Source: Anagrus nilaparvatae
Lineage: Eukaryota; Arthropoda; Insecta; Hymenoptera; Mymaridae
Direction: 5' to 3'
Assembly (NCBI GenBank): GCA_022575985.1
Contig: JAKSXM010000014.1
Span: 19,592,001-19,656,000 of the forward strand
DNA length: 64,000 bases
The first letter of the stretch is position 1, and every line of letters starts with the position of its first letter. Below, one piece after another: positions 12,571 to 24,925 of this stretch. Position numbers and translations under genes: made by a program. The notes under the pieces were generated by a model that made no database searches, was not told the origin of the DNA, and saw only the letters and a list, made by a program, of their open reading frames with translations.

Positions 12571-12815
12571 TTAATATATGCTTAGAATTATTATTAGTAA
12601 GCACTTTGATTCAAATGTATATGCTCATATGTATAAGTGAACACGTAAATTAGATTAGATTAGGTTTTAATAATTAAAAAACGCATGCTTGTAGGGAAAA
12701 GTAAATGGAAAAGTCAAAGATACAAAAAAGTAAATTTAAATCATAACTAGAACATCAAAAAAATAGTGATTAATTTTTTTATCTTTAAAAGAAAATAAAA
12801 TAACTCTCGCAATTA

Positions 12816-12982
12816 TATTGGCAAAAAAAACTACCACCGTAAAATGACAAAATCGGCGCTGATGTACAAAAATGGCGACGACAAGCGGTGTAATGGCGCA
12901 GTCAAGCGGTGTATTAGATATAGGAAAAAAATAGTTCTTCAATAAACCACCTGTGGCGTTTGGTTATTTTTTTTTGCCAATA
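12816..12982. mobile_element. small TIR element (TATTGGCAAAAAAAA ends)
   Basis: The left TATTGGCAAAAAAAACTACC and the right end, inverted, TATTGGCAAAAAAAAATAAC form ~20-bp inverted ends. The interior has two direct CAAGCGGTGTA copies and is more G+C-rich than its surroundings. Confidence 0.5.
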
Positions 12983-14043
12983 GCATCGTCATTGCGATAA
13001 TGTAAAAAAATAACGATCACATCGTATCATTGTGACAATTATATATTTTTCTCGGTGTATATTTTAAATACATTTATGATAAAGAAAATTCTTTTCTTCA
13101 TACTAACGAGGTTAGACTTCTGTGCTTGAAATTTTAAGCGAAAACTAGAAAACTTTTATGATTTCTTTGATACTATGTGACTGGTAGCATCTCCTAAAAG
13201 TTAAGAAGAAAATTAAAAATTTGTGACAGCTATTTACCAATGGAAGCGATCTTACTTTTTATAATGTCGCATATGCTACTGTATATTTTAGAATAAAAAA
13301 ATCAATGAAATAAATGAAGTACAAAAAAATTCAATTTTTTTTTTCGAGTATAAATGCATCATAAAGTATTGTAAAAATCTTTTTATAACAAAGGGGTATT
13401 AATTTATCAAATATTTAACAGAAAAAAAAAGAAATTTTAAGTGAATACCACATTTACATGTTAAAAAATTTAAACTTTAATGGAAAAATAATAGTCAAAA
13501 TTAGATAGCAATATTGCTCTTTATAATAATTGGATTATTTTCGAGAAAATGATATTTTCGAGGATATTTTATTTTAAACTTTTGATAGAGTCATAAAGTT
13601 TATTATAACTCTGCAGTTAGCTTATACCATCAAAGCATAAGAAAATATATGAAAACCATGCAACATTAAAGAAACGCAACTTTAAAAGCTTACTAAGAAT
13701 AATTAATTTAAAAATTTTTTTGTGTATCAAATTTATTTAAGAAACTCTTAAAAGTAAAGAAAGAAAATTTTTTTCCACATGAACCTAATCATAAATAATA
13801 CACTGAAACAAAAATTTTTATAACAAAGCAGATTGCATTTTAATAATAAAGAATGCTCTTTAAAAGTTCAAAGAAGAAGAAGTTTAAAGACAAATTAAAG
13901 CAATACATTTTTCTCTTTTATTAATGTATTTCCATTGCTTACTTTCTTACTTCAATTATTTTTGGAATTACTGTATATAACTTTTTATGCCAATGAATAT
14001 TTGCTGAAGTTTTTGGGGTCGATTTCATGGAGCGTATTCTTAC

Positions 14044-14469
14044 TACACTGTAACAAGTAACTTTATTAACAAAAAAATTAGAAAATTTTCGAAAAATTAG
14101 TAAATTTTCGAAAAAATTTGTAATTATTCGATAAAAATCGTACATTTACTAAATTTAGTATATTAACAAAAAATTCGAATATTCTCGATTTTTTTTGTGA
14201 ATTCACAAAAAAAATTGATAATTTACAATTTTTTTTCGAAAATTTTCAAAAAATAGTTGTAAATTTATGAAAAATAGTTGTGAATTTACAACTTTTTTCG
14301 TAAATTCACAAAAAAAAAATCGAGAATTTTCGAATTTTTCGAGAATATACTAAATTTAGTAAATTTACGATTTTTATCGAATGTTTACAAAATTTTTTGA
14401 AAATTCACTAATTTTTCGAAAAAATTCTATTTTTTTTGTAAGTCTAAAAAAGTCACTTTTTACCGTGTA
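14044..14469. mobile_element. 426-bp palindromic MITE with TACACTGTAA ends
   Basis: Left end TACACTGTAACAAGTAACTT and right end, inverted, TACACGGTAAAAAGTGACTT. Inner sequence such as CTAAATTTAGTA and TCGATTTTTTTTGTGAATTC repeats in inverted order around a centre near 14260. The TA borders suggest a TA target duplication (Tc1/mariner-like). Confidence 0.78.
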
Positions 14470-14591
14470 GATTCTAGAGGACTAGAGTAGAAATAAATAA
14501 TTATGACTCAAAATCTATTAAAATTCTGCTCGAGTAGGATCCACGCAGGATTCAAGCAGAATTATAATAAAGTTTTTGTAATAATTGCCAG

Positions 14592-16087
14592 AGTTTAGAG
14601 ATGCAATATTTTTGAAAAGTTTTTTTAAATATAAATATTATTAATTAAATGAAAGTGTGTACTCAAATATGAATGAAAAAAAAATTATCTTTGCACATGA
14701 ATGTACTTAATTTCGATATATGTTGGTATGTGTGTGCGTATATGCGCTTGTATGTGTGTGTATGTGTGAGTGTGAACTTGTGAGTGTTTTTGTGTATATT
14801 TAAAAATAATTCCCAAAATATAATTATAATATTTTGGGAAGAGTGGGAAATCTAAATAACTTTAAAAAGTTTAATTTTAGGGAATAAATTTTATTTAATA
14901 AATAACACATTTTTCATTTTTTACGTAAACTACAAAAATAAAATTTAATTATTTTTAATATGTAATATAAAATATCATGATATTTGCGCCAAATTCTTGC
15001 ATAATTTTTTTGAAAAAAGTAGATCAATTAAAAAGGAGCCGTAATATTTTAATTTTAAAATATGTAGAATGTTTTCCAAGCAATTTTTCCACAAATCTTA
15101 GTTTAGTATTTTTTGATAAAATAGGAATGTTTAAAAAAGCAATAAATAACTCTGGTATTCCAAAAACAGCAAAAATTTATTATGTATTATTTCACGTTCC
15201 TAATTATTGGTTAAAAATGAAGTCAGGCTTAAAGCAGTTTATTGAGCAAGCATCGACTGCTTGGAGTCGACGTCCATTCATTCAGAAATTAAAAATGTGT
15301 GGAAAAATTATAAGGTATCAATGAAACATCCTAAATATCCAGAAAAAATACTTGCAGCTGTCCGGGATATACAATTTACGTCATCTTATTTAATTAAATT
15401 TTATACATTTCTAAATTTTTTTAAATAATTTTTTTTATTTTCATTAACAAAAAAATTTAAATAAAAATAATTTCTTTTAATTAAATATGTAAACGTAAAA
15501 ATGAATGTCTGTGTTATTTTAATTATTTTCAGTCCTAAGGTGACAATTAATTTATATTTTTTTATTGTAATTAAGGTGTAATTAAAAAACATTTAAAAAA
15601 AACATTTTTAACAAATGTGAAATTTACTTTTGTAGAAACATATAGTCTAGGTATAAACATTTATGTATTTTAATATAATTATTATATTTTTTTTTCTAAG
15701 TCTTATTTTTTATAAAATTTTAAAAACATTAAAATTTTATTTTTTTAGTTTACGTAAAAATAAAAATTTTTTATTTATTTGATTTCCCACACTATAGATC
15801 ACCCAAAATTACACATAAATACACACCAAAACACACCTACAGGCACACATATACTCATACGTATATTTTTTATCTATTTATTAGTTTTTATCGCATAAAT
15901 TATAAGTTTTAGTTGCTATTTAACTTACACATACAAGCGCATATACGCACACACATACCAACATACATACAAAACTAAGTATATTCATGAGCAAAGATAG
16001 TTTTACATTCATATTTGAGTACACACATTCGTTTAAATAATAATATTTATTTAGAAAAACTTTTCAAAAATATTGCATCTCTAAACT
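14592..16087. mobile_element. 1.5-kb DNA element with ~165-bp terminal inverted repeats
   Basis: The left arm begins AGTTTAGAGATGCAATATTT and runs to about 14760; the inverse copy is at about 15925-16087. Both arms contain a TATGTTGGTATGTGTGTGCG segment and a CGTATATGCGCTTGTATGTG segment. One internal plus-strand frame (14977-15324, 115 aa) exists. The size and layout fit a cut-and-paste DNA transposon relic. Confidence 0.75.
14977..15324 (+). CDS. unrecognised 115-aa frame inside a TIR element
   Basis: The frame starts MIFAPNSCIIFLKKVDQLKR and contains AKIYYVLFHVPNYWLKMKSG and STAWSRRPFIQKLKMCGKII. I do not recognise a family. A second frame continues past its stop (for example KHPKYPEKILAAVRDIQFTS to about 15420), which suggests a frameshifted longer protein. 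Its position between the inverted arms implies a transposon-encoded protein, possibly a decayed transposase fragment. It could also be chance in AT-rich DNA. Confidence 0.3.
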   Translation: MIFAPNSCIIFLKKVDQLKRSRNILILKYVECFPSNFSTNLSLVFFDKIGMFKKAINNSGIPKTAKIYYVLFHVPNYWLKMKSGLKQFIEQASTAWSRRPFIQKLKMCGKIIRYQ

Positions 16088-19000
16088 ACCAAAAATTCAC
16101 ATCCGCCCACAAAAAATTTAAATCCCTCGGGAAATATGCTCAAAAAAATTTTTTTACGCACTATTTAAATCACATATAAGGTTTCTAGAAAAAAAAGGCG
16201 AGGTAATTTTCCATCGGATTTAAGTTTTTTTAAGCCTACCGCACCCAATTTCCAAAAATTTTGTTAAAAATAATAAAATCTTCTAATTAAAAGTCTAATT
16301 ACAAGAAAATCGAATCTTCATACTTTAAAAGTAATGATTCTCTTGTGCAACTGCATTTCATATCACTAATCAACTAATAAAAAAAATTTTAGTAAATTTA
16401 CATAAAACAGTCAAAAACGTGAAAGGTTAGTAAAAATCTAGAAATTGGACAAAAAAGCAAAAAATAAATGAAGGACTCATTTTTAGTTCTCCTTTGGAAA
16501 AAAACAGTTTCGGCTGATTTCCTCGATTTTGGTCCAACTTGGACCTAATTGTCGTGGAATCAGTCGTGTATGTCAACAATGTCTAGTTTTATTTTGAAAT
16601 CAATAATAATAACAAACGTGACTCTTTGAAAAACTATCTGATGGATATCGGAAAAATGTAGCTTACCATTTTGTTGCCAAGTTTTAACAGTTTTTTTTTC
16701 TTGCACTTTAAAATGTAAAGTAAAGTGCATCAAGTATCAATAATTCAAAAATAAGATTTCAGAAAAACACATATTTCTAGCTTCAAATAAAATTCAAATA
16801 ACTCATATATTTTTTTTTTATTGCAAAGTGATTAAATTTTTCGTAAAAAGTATTTATTTAATGACATTATAAATTATATAATATAAATTGTCATAAAAAA
16901 AATTGTTATTATATCGATTTAACTATTAAAAAATTAAATAAAATTTTATTTTTCTACTGGCGGGTAATAATCAAAGTTGATAACTGACGTACTCATTGAA
17001 GTTTCTGTAAATAGTACTCGGAACGGCAGCTACGTGCCTAAGACTTGTAATGCTTTGTATTTGGCAAAATAAACTTTTCAAAGATCTGCAATCGGAGTTT
17101 CAATTGTTTGAGAAGCTGATTCGATACAAATGTCAAGAAAAGTTGTGGTAATTGAAGAAACATGACTCTTCTGGGTCTAAATATACTGTGGTCCGTCTTA
17201 TGAGAAAAAGTTGCTGATGCTACTTTCTAAAAACTACAGTCACCATGAAACCCAACTTAATATGTATTGGCCTACTTTTAATCCGTAACCTACGTCTGCG
17301 TATTTTTATCTTCAGATAAATTTCCGTGATATATTGTATTAAAATAAAAGGTTTTGACTTGGTGAATCGAGATTATAAGGAATTCTTTGCACTGGCAGAA
17401 GTAACTCAGTCAGTTAAGGTTTTATTATTTCCATTATCTTTATTCAAGCAAAATTGGTAAAATGTCTCCTAACTTTCCAGCTTACCCTCTGAATCTGACG
17501 GATATTTTGAAAGGAAAGGTTCCTTTTATGTTTCAAACCGCTTGTTCATTTTGATATCTTAATTTTTGGTAAAAATATTTGAAACAATTTTGAAAAAATC
17601 TAAGCTTTAAAAATATTCTTATAGTAAATTCCCTTAGTAAAATTTTTGACCAAACCCATTTCGGACATTTACTTTTCGGAAAAGTTATGGGAAAATCTGA
17701 GAAATCAAAATGACGGAAAATGATCAAATTCTAATAAATCATGACAATATTTTAAAAGTTATGGGCTGTGGGTACTTATCCTATACATTTTTTAGGTTAA
17801 ATTTTTGAGTTTAAATTTTCCACCATTTTGGATACCATTTTGGACGTCATTTTGAATTCAAATTTTTATAAATATTCCATTCATATATAAATTTTCACTA
17901 AGAAACCTCGCTTGTTTGAAAAAATATTGGAAAAATCGAAATTTGATGTTTTTTTTACTTGTAGTTTTTCAATAAAATCGATCGCCATTTTGATGTCCGC
18001 CATCTTGGAAAATCACAAAAATTTTTCAAAGTTGCAAACACTTAATTGTGGCTAATTTTTAATTGGCTAAATCCATAATATATAGTCCGATTTTTCAAAA
18101 AAAAAAACGGCTGAAAATGTTATCTTCAATAATTTAAAATTAGAAAACTGGTTATTTTTCACTTCCGGTCCAAAATTTTAATAATCTGACCCAAAAATAT
18201 GAAAGAGCAATTCTTTTTGCATAGGGGGACATTTTTGGTTAAAAAAATTTTGATTTTAAACAAACTTTATAGACGTAATTTCAAATGACAACTCACGTCC
18301 GCTTGGGAACTAATGGGTTAAGGATGTAATACAATGAGGTAATGTCTAGTGCCATAAGTCTCAGGGGGGATTTGTGTAAGGGATCAATTTTTGGGGGCCA
18401 GGAGGGGAGGCACAAGAACGTCTTTTCAATCCGATCATAGGGATTTTTTCGAGATTGTTTCAATGTTAATAAAAATAAAGGAATTCAAAAAAAGTTTGAT
18501 CGTGTACTCGCAGTCAGGTTGAAACCTAGAGTTATATACTTTCGATATATAATCCCACCCTCTCCTCTTTTAAAATATCGGTTAGTCATAAAGGATAAGC
18601 CCGTATAAGCCCATAGTAATTTTACAATTTTCTCCTCTATTAAAAAATAAATTCTTTTATTTATTTGATGCATAGTAAAAAAAAAATTAATTAAATATTT
18701 TATTATAATTTGCGCTACAGAAAATATTTAGATTAAATATATGATTATTATACGTAATACTCAAATAATTAGTGTAAACAATGTTCTTTTTCTATGCTTT
18801 TATTACATCTTTGAAAAAGAAAAAAATATTTTTAATTAAAATTTAACATTATTTCTTAAGGCTAAATACTGTATAAACAACTCAACAGCTTCATTGTATA
18901 ATATTTTTGAAATTTAAATGAAGACGAAATTATTTAACTACGAATAGCGTGTAGTTAAATAAATTAAAAAATATTTAATGGTTTTTCATTTTTAATTTGT

Positions 19001-19213
19001 AATAAAATATATTAAAATTTATTATGTATAAACCAATAACTACAGTTTTTTTTATAACGCATATAAAAAAAATTTATATAATTTAAATGTAAATTGTGTA
19101 ATTTAATGGAAAAATATTTTTCTACATTTTTTACCTTTTTTTATATTGTTCGTGCAGATGTACGATAAATAACGAAAAAAAATTTTAATATAAAAATTTA
19201 AAACAAACGTCAC

Positions 19214-19480
19214 CTTTTATGAGTTTCCAATTCCCACGAGTTATTGACGCAACACCAAAAATATCATCAATATTATGTAAAATGAAATTTCTTGGTGATT
19301 CTTTATCTTCGCTCAAAGCATCCCATACGTTAATTCCATCAATATCCGAATTAGTTAAATTACCACCTGCAGCATAAATTAAAGTAGGTAACCAATCTGT
19401 TATGTGTATCATTTGATTTGCAACACGTCCTGTTTTAGATAAACGTGGAGACCAAATTAAACCAACTCCTCTTACTCCTC
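19214..19480 (-). CDS. arylsulfatase B-like, exon 6
   Basis: This exon encodes 89 residues: GGVRGVGLIWSPRLSKTGRV, then ANQMIHITDWLPTLIYAAGG, then NLTNSDIDGINVWDALSEDK, then ESPRNFILHNIDDIFGVASI, then TRGNWKLIK. The blocks GGVRG, HITDWLPTL, DGINVWDALSE, PRNFILHNID and GNWKLI are hallmark C-terminal-half segments of arylsulfatase B/I/J proteins. NLT is a potential N-glycosylation site. The acceptor is TTACAG|GA and the donor AAAG|GTGACG, phase 1 on both sides (267 nt). The GTGACG donor is not strong, but the join KLIK-G-STYKGRW with exon 7 matches the family, so I trust it. Confidence 0.93.
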
Positions 19481-20240
19481 CTGTAATTATCATAATAATT
19501 TTCAATTAACTTTTATTTATTCTTATCTTACTTTCCAATTATTCTGATTAAATAAAGCTTTTACTTTATATTTTATTTTGTACATTTTAATTTGGCAATT
19601 ATTTTGTTAAATAGTTTCTCTGATTTAAGAGTCATATCTATTTACTCTATACACTGTATTAACTACTATTCTCATATATGCATGATAAAAATTTTTAATT
19701 AAAAAAAAATAAAAAAAGTTATAGTTTTGTATTTTTTTTTATTTAAAAGCTTTTAAAATACAATTTCAGAAAGTTTTTTCTTATCAAAAGTAATTACAAA
19801 GCCTTCATATTCTTATGAAAACGATACTTTTTTAATAATTTTATTTTTTATTTTTCAATCGAAAATACCAATTTTATTGTACAATTATAGATAAAAATTT
19901 TATGCTTGTAGAGTAAAAGAAAACAAAAATTTAAATAATTTTTTTTCTCATATTTAAATAAAATGTAAATTTTACGTTAAATAAACAAAAACTCTCGCAA
20001 AAACTTGATTATTACAATTGCAAAAGAATATAAATAAGTATTTTCGAAACATAATGAAAGTCTTATAAAATTTCAACAAAATATTCATTTGGAGCATTCT
20101 TTTTTATATTATTTTTCTTGTATAGTATTCGCTTCACGTCGGGAAATACGTGCTTTCTGTTTGCTGACGAGAAAATTCATTTAAAATCTAGGCTCCTTGT
20201 AAGATTATTCACAAATTAAAAAAACCAGTTGAAAAATTAC
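19481..20240. other. intron 5 (0.76 kb)
   Basis: Short intron between exons 5 and 6, GTAATT to TTACAG. It holds AT-rich sequence with a small moderately G+C-rich patch near 20120-20175 (CGTCGGGAAATACGTGCTTT). That patch resembles a fragment of the repeat near 32600. Confidence 0.8.
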
Positions 20241-20420
20241 CTTCAAATAATGTATCTTTAACTCCTCTCAATGGCCAATTAGATGCTGCATTTAAGTTAA
20301 AGCCTTGAGCAGGTCCACCATTATCAGTCGAAAAAATAATAATACTATCTTGAAGCATATTTTTTTTATCCAGAGCTTCAACAACTGCGCCAACTGAAGT
20401 ATCCATAACATTCATCATTG
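20241..20420 (-). CDS. arylsulfatase B-like, exon 5 (DNGG metal-site segment)
   Basis: This exon encodes 60 residues: MMNVMDTSVGAVVEALDKKN, then MLQDSIIIFSTDNGGPAQGF, then NLNAASNWPLRGVKDTLFEG. STDNGG supplies the Asp-Asn pair that completes the calcium site, and the Lys in LRGVKDTLFEG matches the conserved active-site Lys of the ARSB group. The acceptor is TTTAAG|CA and the donor GAAG|GTAATT; phase 1 on both sides (180 nt). The junction to exon 6 reads TLFEGGVRGVGL, exactly the family pattern. Confidence 0.93.
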
Positions 20421-21758
20421 CTTAAATAAATAAAAATTTATTAAATTTATTTTAAATAATAATATGAAATAAAATACGTAATATTATAAATGCAATAAGT
20501 AAATATTTGATGTGTTATTCACAGTATATAACTGAAATAATTATAAATTCCCAAGTAAAAAGAGAGTGTATTTTCAATATATTGTTCTTGAAATATATTG
20601 TAAATTTATATAATTAATATATTATGCATTATTTCAAAACATAGCTTTTTATGGCATTGAGGCCTGGGGCGGAGCTTTTCTAATCCTTTTTTGAAATATA
20701 ATTATTGCAGAATATTGAGAAAAAAAAATTTATTGCTGATTTGTGTAAAAATAATATGAATGCATGAACCGTGTTTACCTCAGCTAAGGGCTAGGTATGA
20801 ATTGATAAAATCTTACATAGATATAAATTTATTTTTATTTTTACGATAATTAGCATTAATAACTCATTTTAGTAATTTCCACCTGGGGTGGAACGTCTTT
20901 AATCCCTTAACCAATATCCTAAACTGATTATTAAAAATTATCGGTGTAGACCAAAACAGTAGAATTAATTTTAAGCAAGCATTTGTTCTTAATTCTATTT
21001 TAATGCACTAGAAACTCATTTTCAGAAACAAGAATTCACACTTTAAAGAACAAAAATCCATATGTTTTAAAAACCACAAAATAGTAACGACATACTTTAA
21101 TGTGCTTCCTTAGTCATCTTAAAATCTTAAACAGTAGCAAGAAAACAATCAAAAATAACATTAAGCAATATATCATTTTTTCAAAAATTCATTAATGCTA
21201 CTCTAAATTTTTAATATCTGCAGTAAGAATTTATCCAGCTATATTCTTTCAATTGTTTATAAATTTTATTATTTTTAAATTATAATGTATTTATTTCTTT
21301 TCTTTTTTTTAAATAATTTCTAAGGAATTGACATTTTATTTTATTTATACATTTATATTAAACTAGAACCAGCACGTACACACTGATTGATTTGACAATC
21401 CCTGCATGTTACATTATGTTCAATTTGTATTTACATTGTATGTATATATTGTATATTTGTATTACTGGTATCAATAAATAATAATATATTATAAATATAT
21501 TGTCTATATTTTACATAACCTAAAAATTATGTTTTTTTATTCTTTTGGTTGATAAAAATATTAAACAATATATTTACAATATATTTAAAAAACAATATAT
21601 AATATTAAAAATATATTCTCTGTTTTTACTTGGGTTAAGTATGAATTTGAGCAAAAACTTCAAATTCTGTAAGATATATAATGATTTTTATATAAAAAAA
21701 ATGTTTGTACATAGGTATTTATTATAACATAATTTATATTTTAATATAGATTTTTTTA

Positions 21759-23361
21759 GGGGCAGTTCAAAAATACGTAACACTACACACGCATGCATGG
21801 GTTAGTGAAATTGTTACGGTTTGTTACTAAAACGGATGTTTGTTTGTTACTGCAACACTATTTGTGTTACCGTAACATGATACATAAAACTTTGTAAAAA
21901 TGAAAAAAGCGCTACCAAATTATTATTGAAACTACAGTTCCTCAAGCAATAACAAAATATTCTTAATGATCAACTTCATCTAATAAAGTATAATAACTTA
22001 AGGCCACTGTCTCTTTTTTATGACGATTTTCAAAGGATTTTCAACATTTTTTTTCTCAGCTGTTTTATTATAAAAGTTTACAAATTTATTTTTGAATAAT
22101 TACAAAACTATTCTAGATGACATAAAAAAATTTTTGTTTCATATGCTTTTTTTTACAGTTTGTAGATGGCGTGAAAGTAGAGGCTCGAAAAAAAAATTGA
22201 AAAACGGTTCCCATCATAGCGCCTATTGTAGGCATCAAAACAAAAAAATAAAAAGGCATATTAATCTCTATAGCTACCTCTTGTATGTGAACCAACATTT
22301 AGCAAAAAATACAAAAAATTGACCATTTGGTGAACCAAAAACGAAAAATGCAGTTTTTGACGTTAAAAAATGCGCCTAAAACGGACAATAAACATTTTTC
22401 TGATGCATAAAAAGCTGATATTGTTGGTTCACATACAAGGTATTGCAATAACGAAAAAAATGAAACAAGATTCATGTCGATAGCTCAATTAGTTTTTGAG
22501 CTAGCGTGGGAACCGATTTCAAAAAAGTAGTTTTGAGAAAAACGCGTTTAAAGTTTTTAAATGCATATGTTTTCATATGACTACGACCCATAAAAATCGA
22601 AATATCTAAAAAACATATTTTTTTTTTTGCTTGAAATTTGTTTTTTAGATTCTTGAAATGTTTTAACATAAGATAATGAATTAAAAAAAAAATGAAAAAA
22701 AAAATCCCAATAAAGAGACAGTGGCCTTAAGTTAAAAAGAAAAAACAATTACTATTAAAAAATAATATTATTTTTGAGCGAATAAAATAATAAGACAAAA
22801 ATTTTATTCTCACTATTTTTAAATTGAGGAATAAATGATAATTAATTACTAAAAACTAAAACCCCTAACATTAATTATTAGATCTAAGACATCAAGTAAA
22901 AACTATATTTCTAGATATTAGAAAAAAATTAGGTAATGAATCAAAATTAAAAAAATAAAGTAACTTTAGATTTGTTGGTGAAGAAATTTTTGAAAATAAA
23001 ATTAGGTCCTAATACCATAATGATTGTGAAATATCACCGCTTACATTTATTTTTATATATTTATTTATTTAAAACCAGTATAATAATTACAAAACATTTA
23101 CAAAATATTACAAATGCAAAGTAATTTTAAAGTATTTTAAAGTCTAAAATCAGCCTTTTCTTTGTGGAATGCGTAAAAACTTTGCAGTACGTAAAGACTC
23201 ACTTTATTCACATATATAATCGGCATATTTTAAAAAATTTTTATTTGTTAACGTAAAATTTCTTCGTAGGGGTTTTCGAAATGTTACGCGGTGTTAAATC
23301 ACCACGCATGGATGGGTTTTTTCGTAAAATTGGTGTTAAGTTTTTTTTGAACGACCCTTAT
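21759..23361. mobile_element. possible composite of GTTCAAAAA-ended element(s) enclosing the TTAA MITE
   Basis: The left end AGGGGCAGTTCAAAAATACG (21759) and the right end, inverted, AAGGGTCGTTCAAAAAAAAC (about 23361) could be one 1.6-kb element with the 22002-22726 MITE nested in it. The right part could also be a separate ~85-bp copy starting at 23277 (AGGGGTTTTCGAAATGTTAC). Confidence 0.35.
22002..22726. mobile_element. 725-bp TIR element flanked by TTAA (piggyBac-like MITE)
   Basis: Terminal inverted repeats start GGCCACTGTCTCTTT at both ends and are flanked by TTAA at 21998-22001 and 22727-22730. The interior has no convincing transposase; small open frames inside are AT noise. TTAA duplication supports piggyBac-type mobilisation. 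Confidence 0.82.
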
Positions 23362-24078
23362 AATTCATCAAATTCTCATTATATTTTAATAAAAGGTTCG
23401 TAATAATTATATAACTATTTTAACATGGGATATCATAATTAATTTATAGTCATATAATAGTAATAAATTATCTTAATTACATAAAAATTTTGTGTATTTA
23501 AAATTTTATCTGTGTACAGCTGAGTACATGTTTCTTTATACTTAAAAATATCCTGTGATTTCAATGACATGACATAAGAAAAAAAAGGGTGTTGGCGATA
23601 TGGGTAATTGATATTCTATTTAGGTATCGTATTTTTTGAGACATTTAATTTTTATCACCTTTTGTTACATTGGCCGATTTCAGTTTTCGGATTTTTATTT
23701 TTCAACCCTCAAACTTAAATTTCTATGAGGATGTTTCAATAAGTTACGATAGAATCGTAAGAAGTATAGCGTTAAGTTTTCTAGCAGTTTAAATGATTTA
23801 AAATGACCAAAAATCAAACTTTCCTCTTCCTAAATTTATATTCTTTGTAATTTTTCAAAATCAAGTTGTTACAACTTATTATCTATTTATTTTTTTTTTT
23901 AAAGAAACTTCAAATATATTTTTTTAATCTAAATATTAAAAATTTTTTGAAAGGACTTAATTCATCCAAAAAATTTTAAATCCACGCACTAAAAAATATA
24001 AAAATTTTAATATTTTTGCAATATCATCCTCAAAACTATTAAATATTCTTTAATGTTCTTTTTCTAATTCTTACTTCG

Positions 24079-24366
24079 CTAATTCTCTGAATCTTTTTTT
24101 CTATCCGAAATAAAATCTTCTATTTTTGTACCCAAAATGGATACATAAGTTTTGATAGAATTGGGATCCAAATTGCATGCAACTTTTCCTCTTGGGCGAG
24201 CATGATAACGAGCACGAGTGACTGGCGTAGGGACGTAATTTTCCCTTCCTGTATAATATACATACACTGAAAATTGACAAAAAATTTTACGCTTGCATTT
24301 TAAGTCCGGGAAAAATATATACGTGCTAAAAATTTTTGTTGAGATAAAAAGTATTTTAAAATTCAA
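24079..24366 (-). CDS. unrecognised 95-aa frame, possible coding fragment
   Basis: The second half of this minus-strand frame (YTGRENYVPTPVTRARYHAR, then PRGKVACNLDPNSIKTYVSI) is richer in Arg, Pro and Gly than AT noise gives. A TATACAG|GAAGGG site could serve as a 3' splice acceptor near 24250. I do not recognise the protein. It may be a fragment of a mobile-element protein or a chance frame in intron 4. Low confidence as a gene. Confidence 0.2.
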   Translation of the reverse strand: MNFKILFISTKIFSTYIFFPDLKCKRKIFCQFSVYVYYTGRENYVPTPVTRARYHARPRGKVACNLDPNSIKTYVSILGTKIEDFISDRKKDSEN

Positions 24367-24639
24367 TTTTCGAGCATAAATAATTCAAACGTAAAGAAAA
24401 CATCACCAGTAATCAAAATCTTAGCAGAAATAAAAAACTTGGCAACTATTAATATTACATGCAGAAAAAAATTTTCATACTGAATTATCAGGAGAATCTT
24501 GTATTATCGATTCTTTCCGTACAGTACACAGAATAAAATATTTTTTTTCTTTCATGAAATGATAAAAAATATTTTTATAAAAATCACGTATTAATTTTTT
24601 CACCTGCATTTTATTAACTTTCAGTTAATTAATTTTTTT

Positions 24640-24925
24640 TAACATGGAACATGTTCATAGGGAGGAGGTACCTCAGAACTTGAAAATTAAGGGGGGGGGT
24701 CAAATGAGACTTAGAATAATTTCAATTTAGGAACTTCGAAAAATCTGGGCTTATGGACTTAAGTCCATTAAAATAATACAGGCTTAAGGACTTAAGGAAT
24801 AATATCGATTTAGGGACTTGGAATAATTTTGATTTAGGGACCTAGAATAATACGCGTTTAGGGAATCATAATAGTTTGGGTTTAGAATCTTAACATCTAG
24901 TAAGGTGATAATTACAAATTATAAA
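24640..24925. repeat. dispersed repeat copy 1 (ACATGGAACATGTT family)
   Basis: Starts AACATGGAACATGTTCATAG and carries many GATTTAGGGACTTGGAATAA-like units. Closely similar to 44231-44460. A partial copy is at about 49780-49990, and a reversed trace is at about 27480-27610 (TAAGTCC/TAGAATC pattern). Confidence 0.7.

Larger units (their letters stand above)
2877..19213. other. intron 6 (16.3 kb), repeat-filled
   Basis: This is the intron between exons 6 and 7, bounded by GTGACG and ACAG. It contains non-LTR remnants, Helitron-like ends and at least seven TIR/foldback elements, listed separately. The stretches between those entries (for example 5400-6550, 8700-9700, 10900-11800, 13060-14040 and 16100-19200) show only AT-rich sequence with small TIR fragments and no supported gene. 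Confidence 0.75.

Noticed and set aside
16990..17240. Slightly more coding-like minus-strand stretch
   Set aside because: Some segments read as peptide but each frame is interrupted by stops within 40-60 codons and no family could be named.
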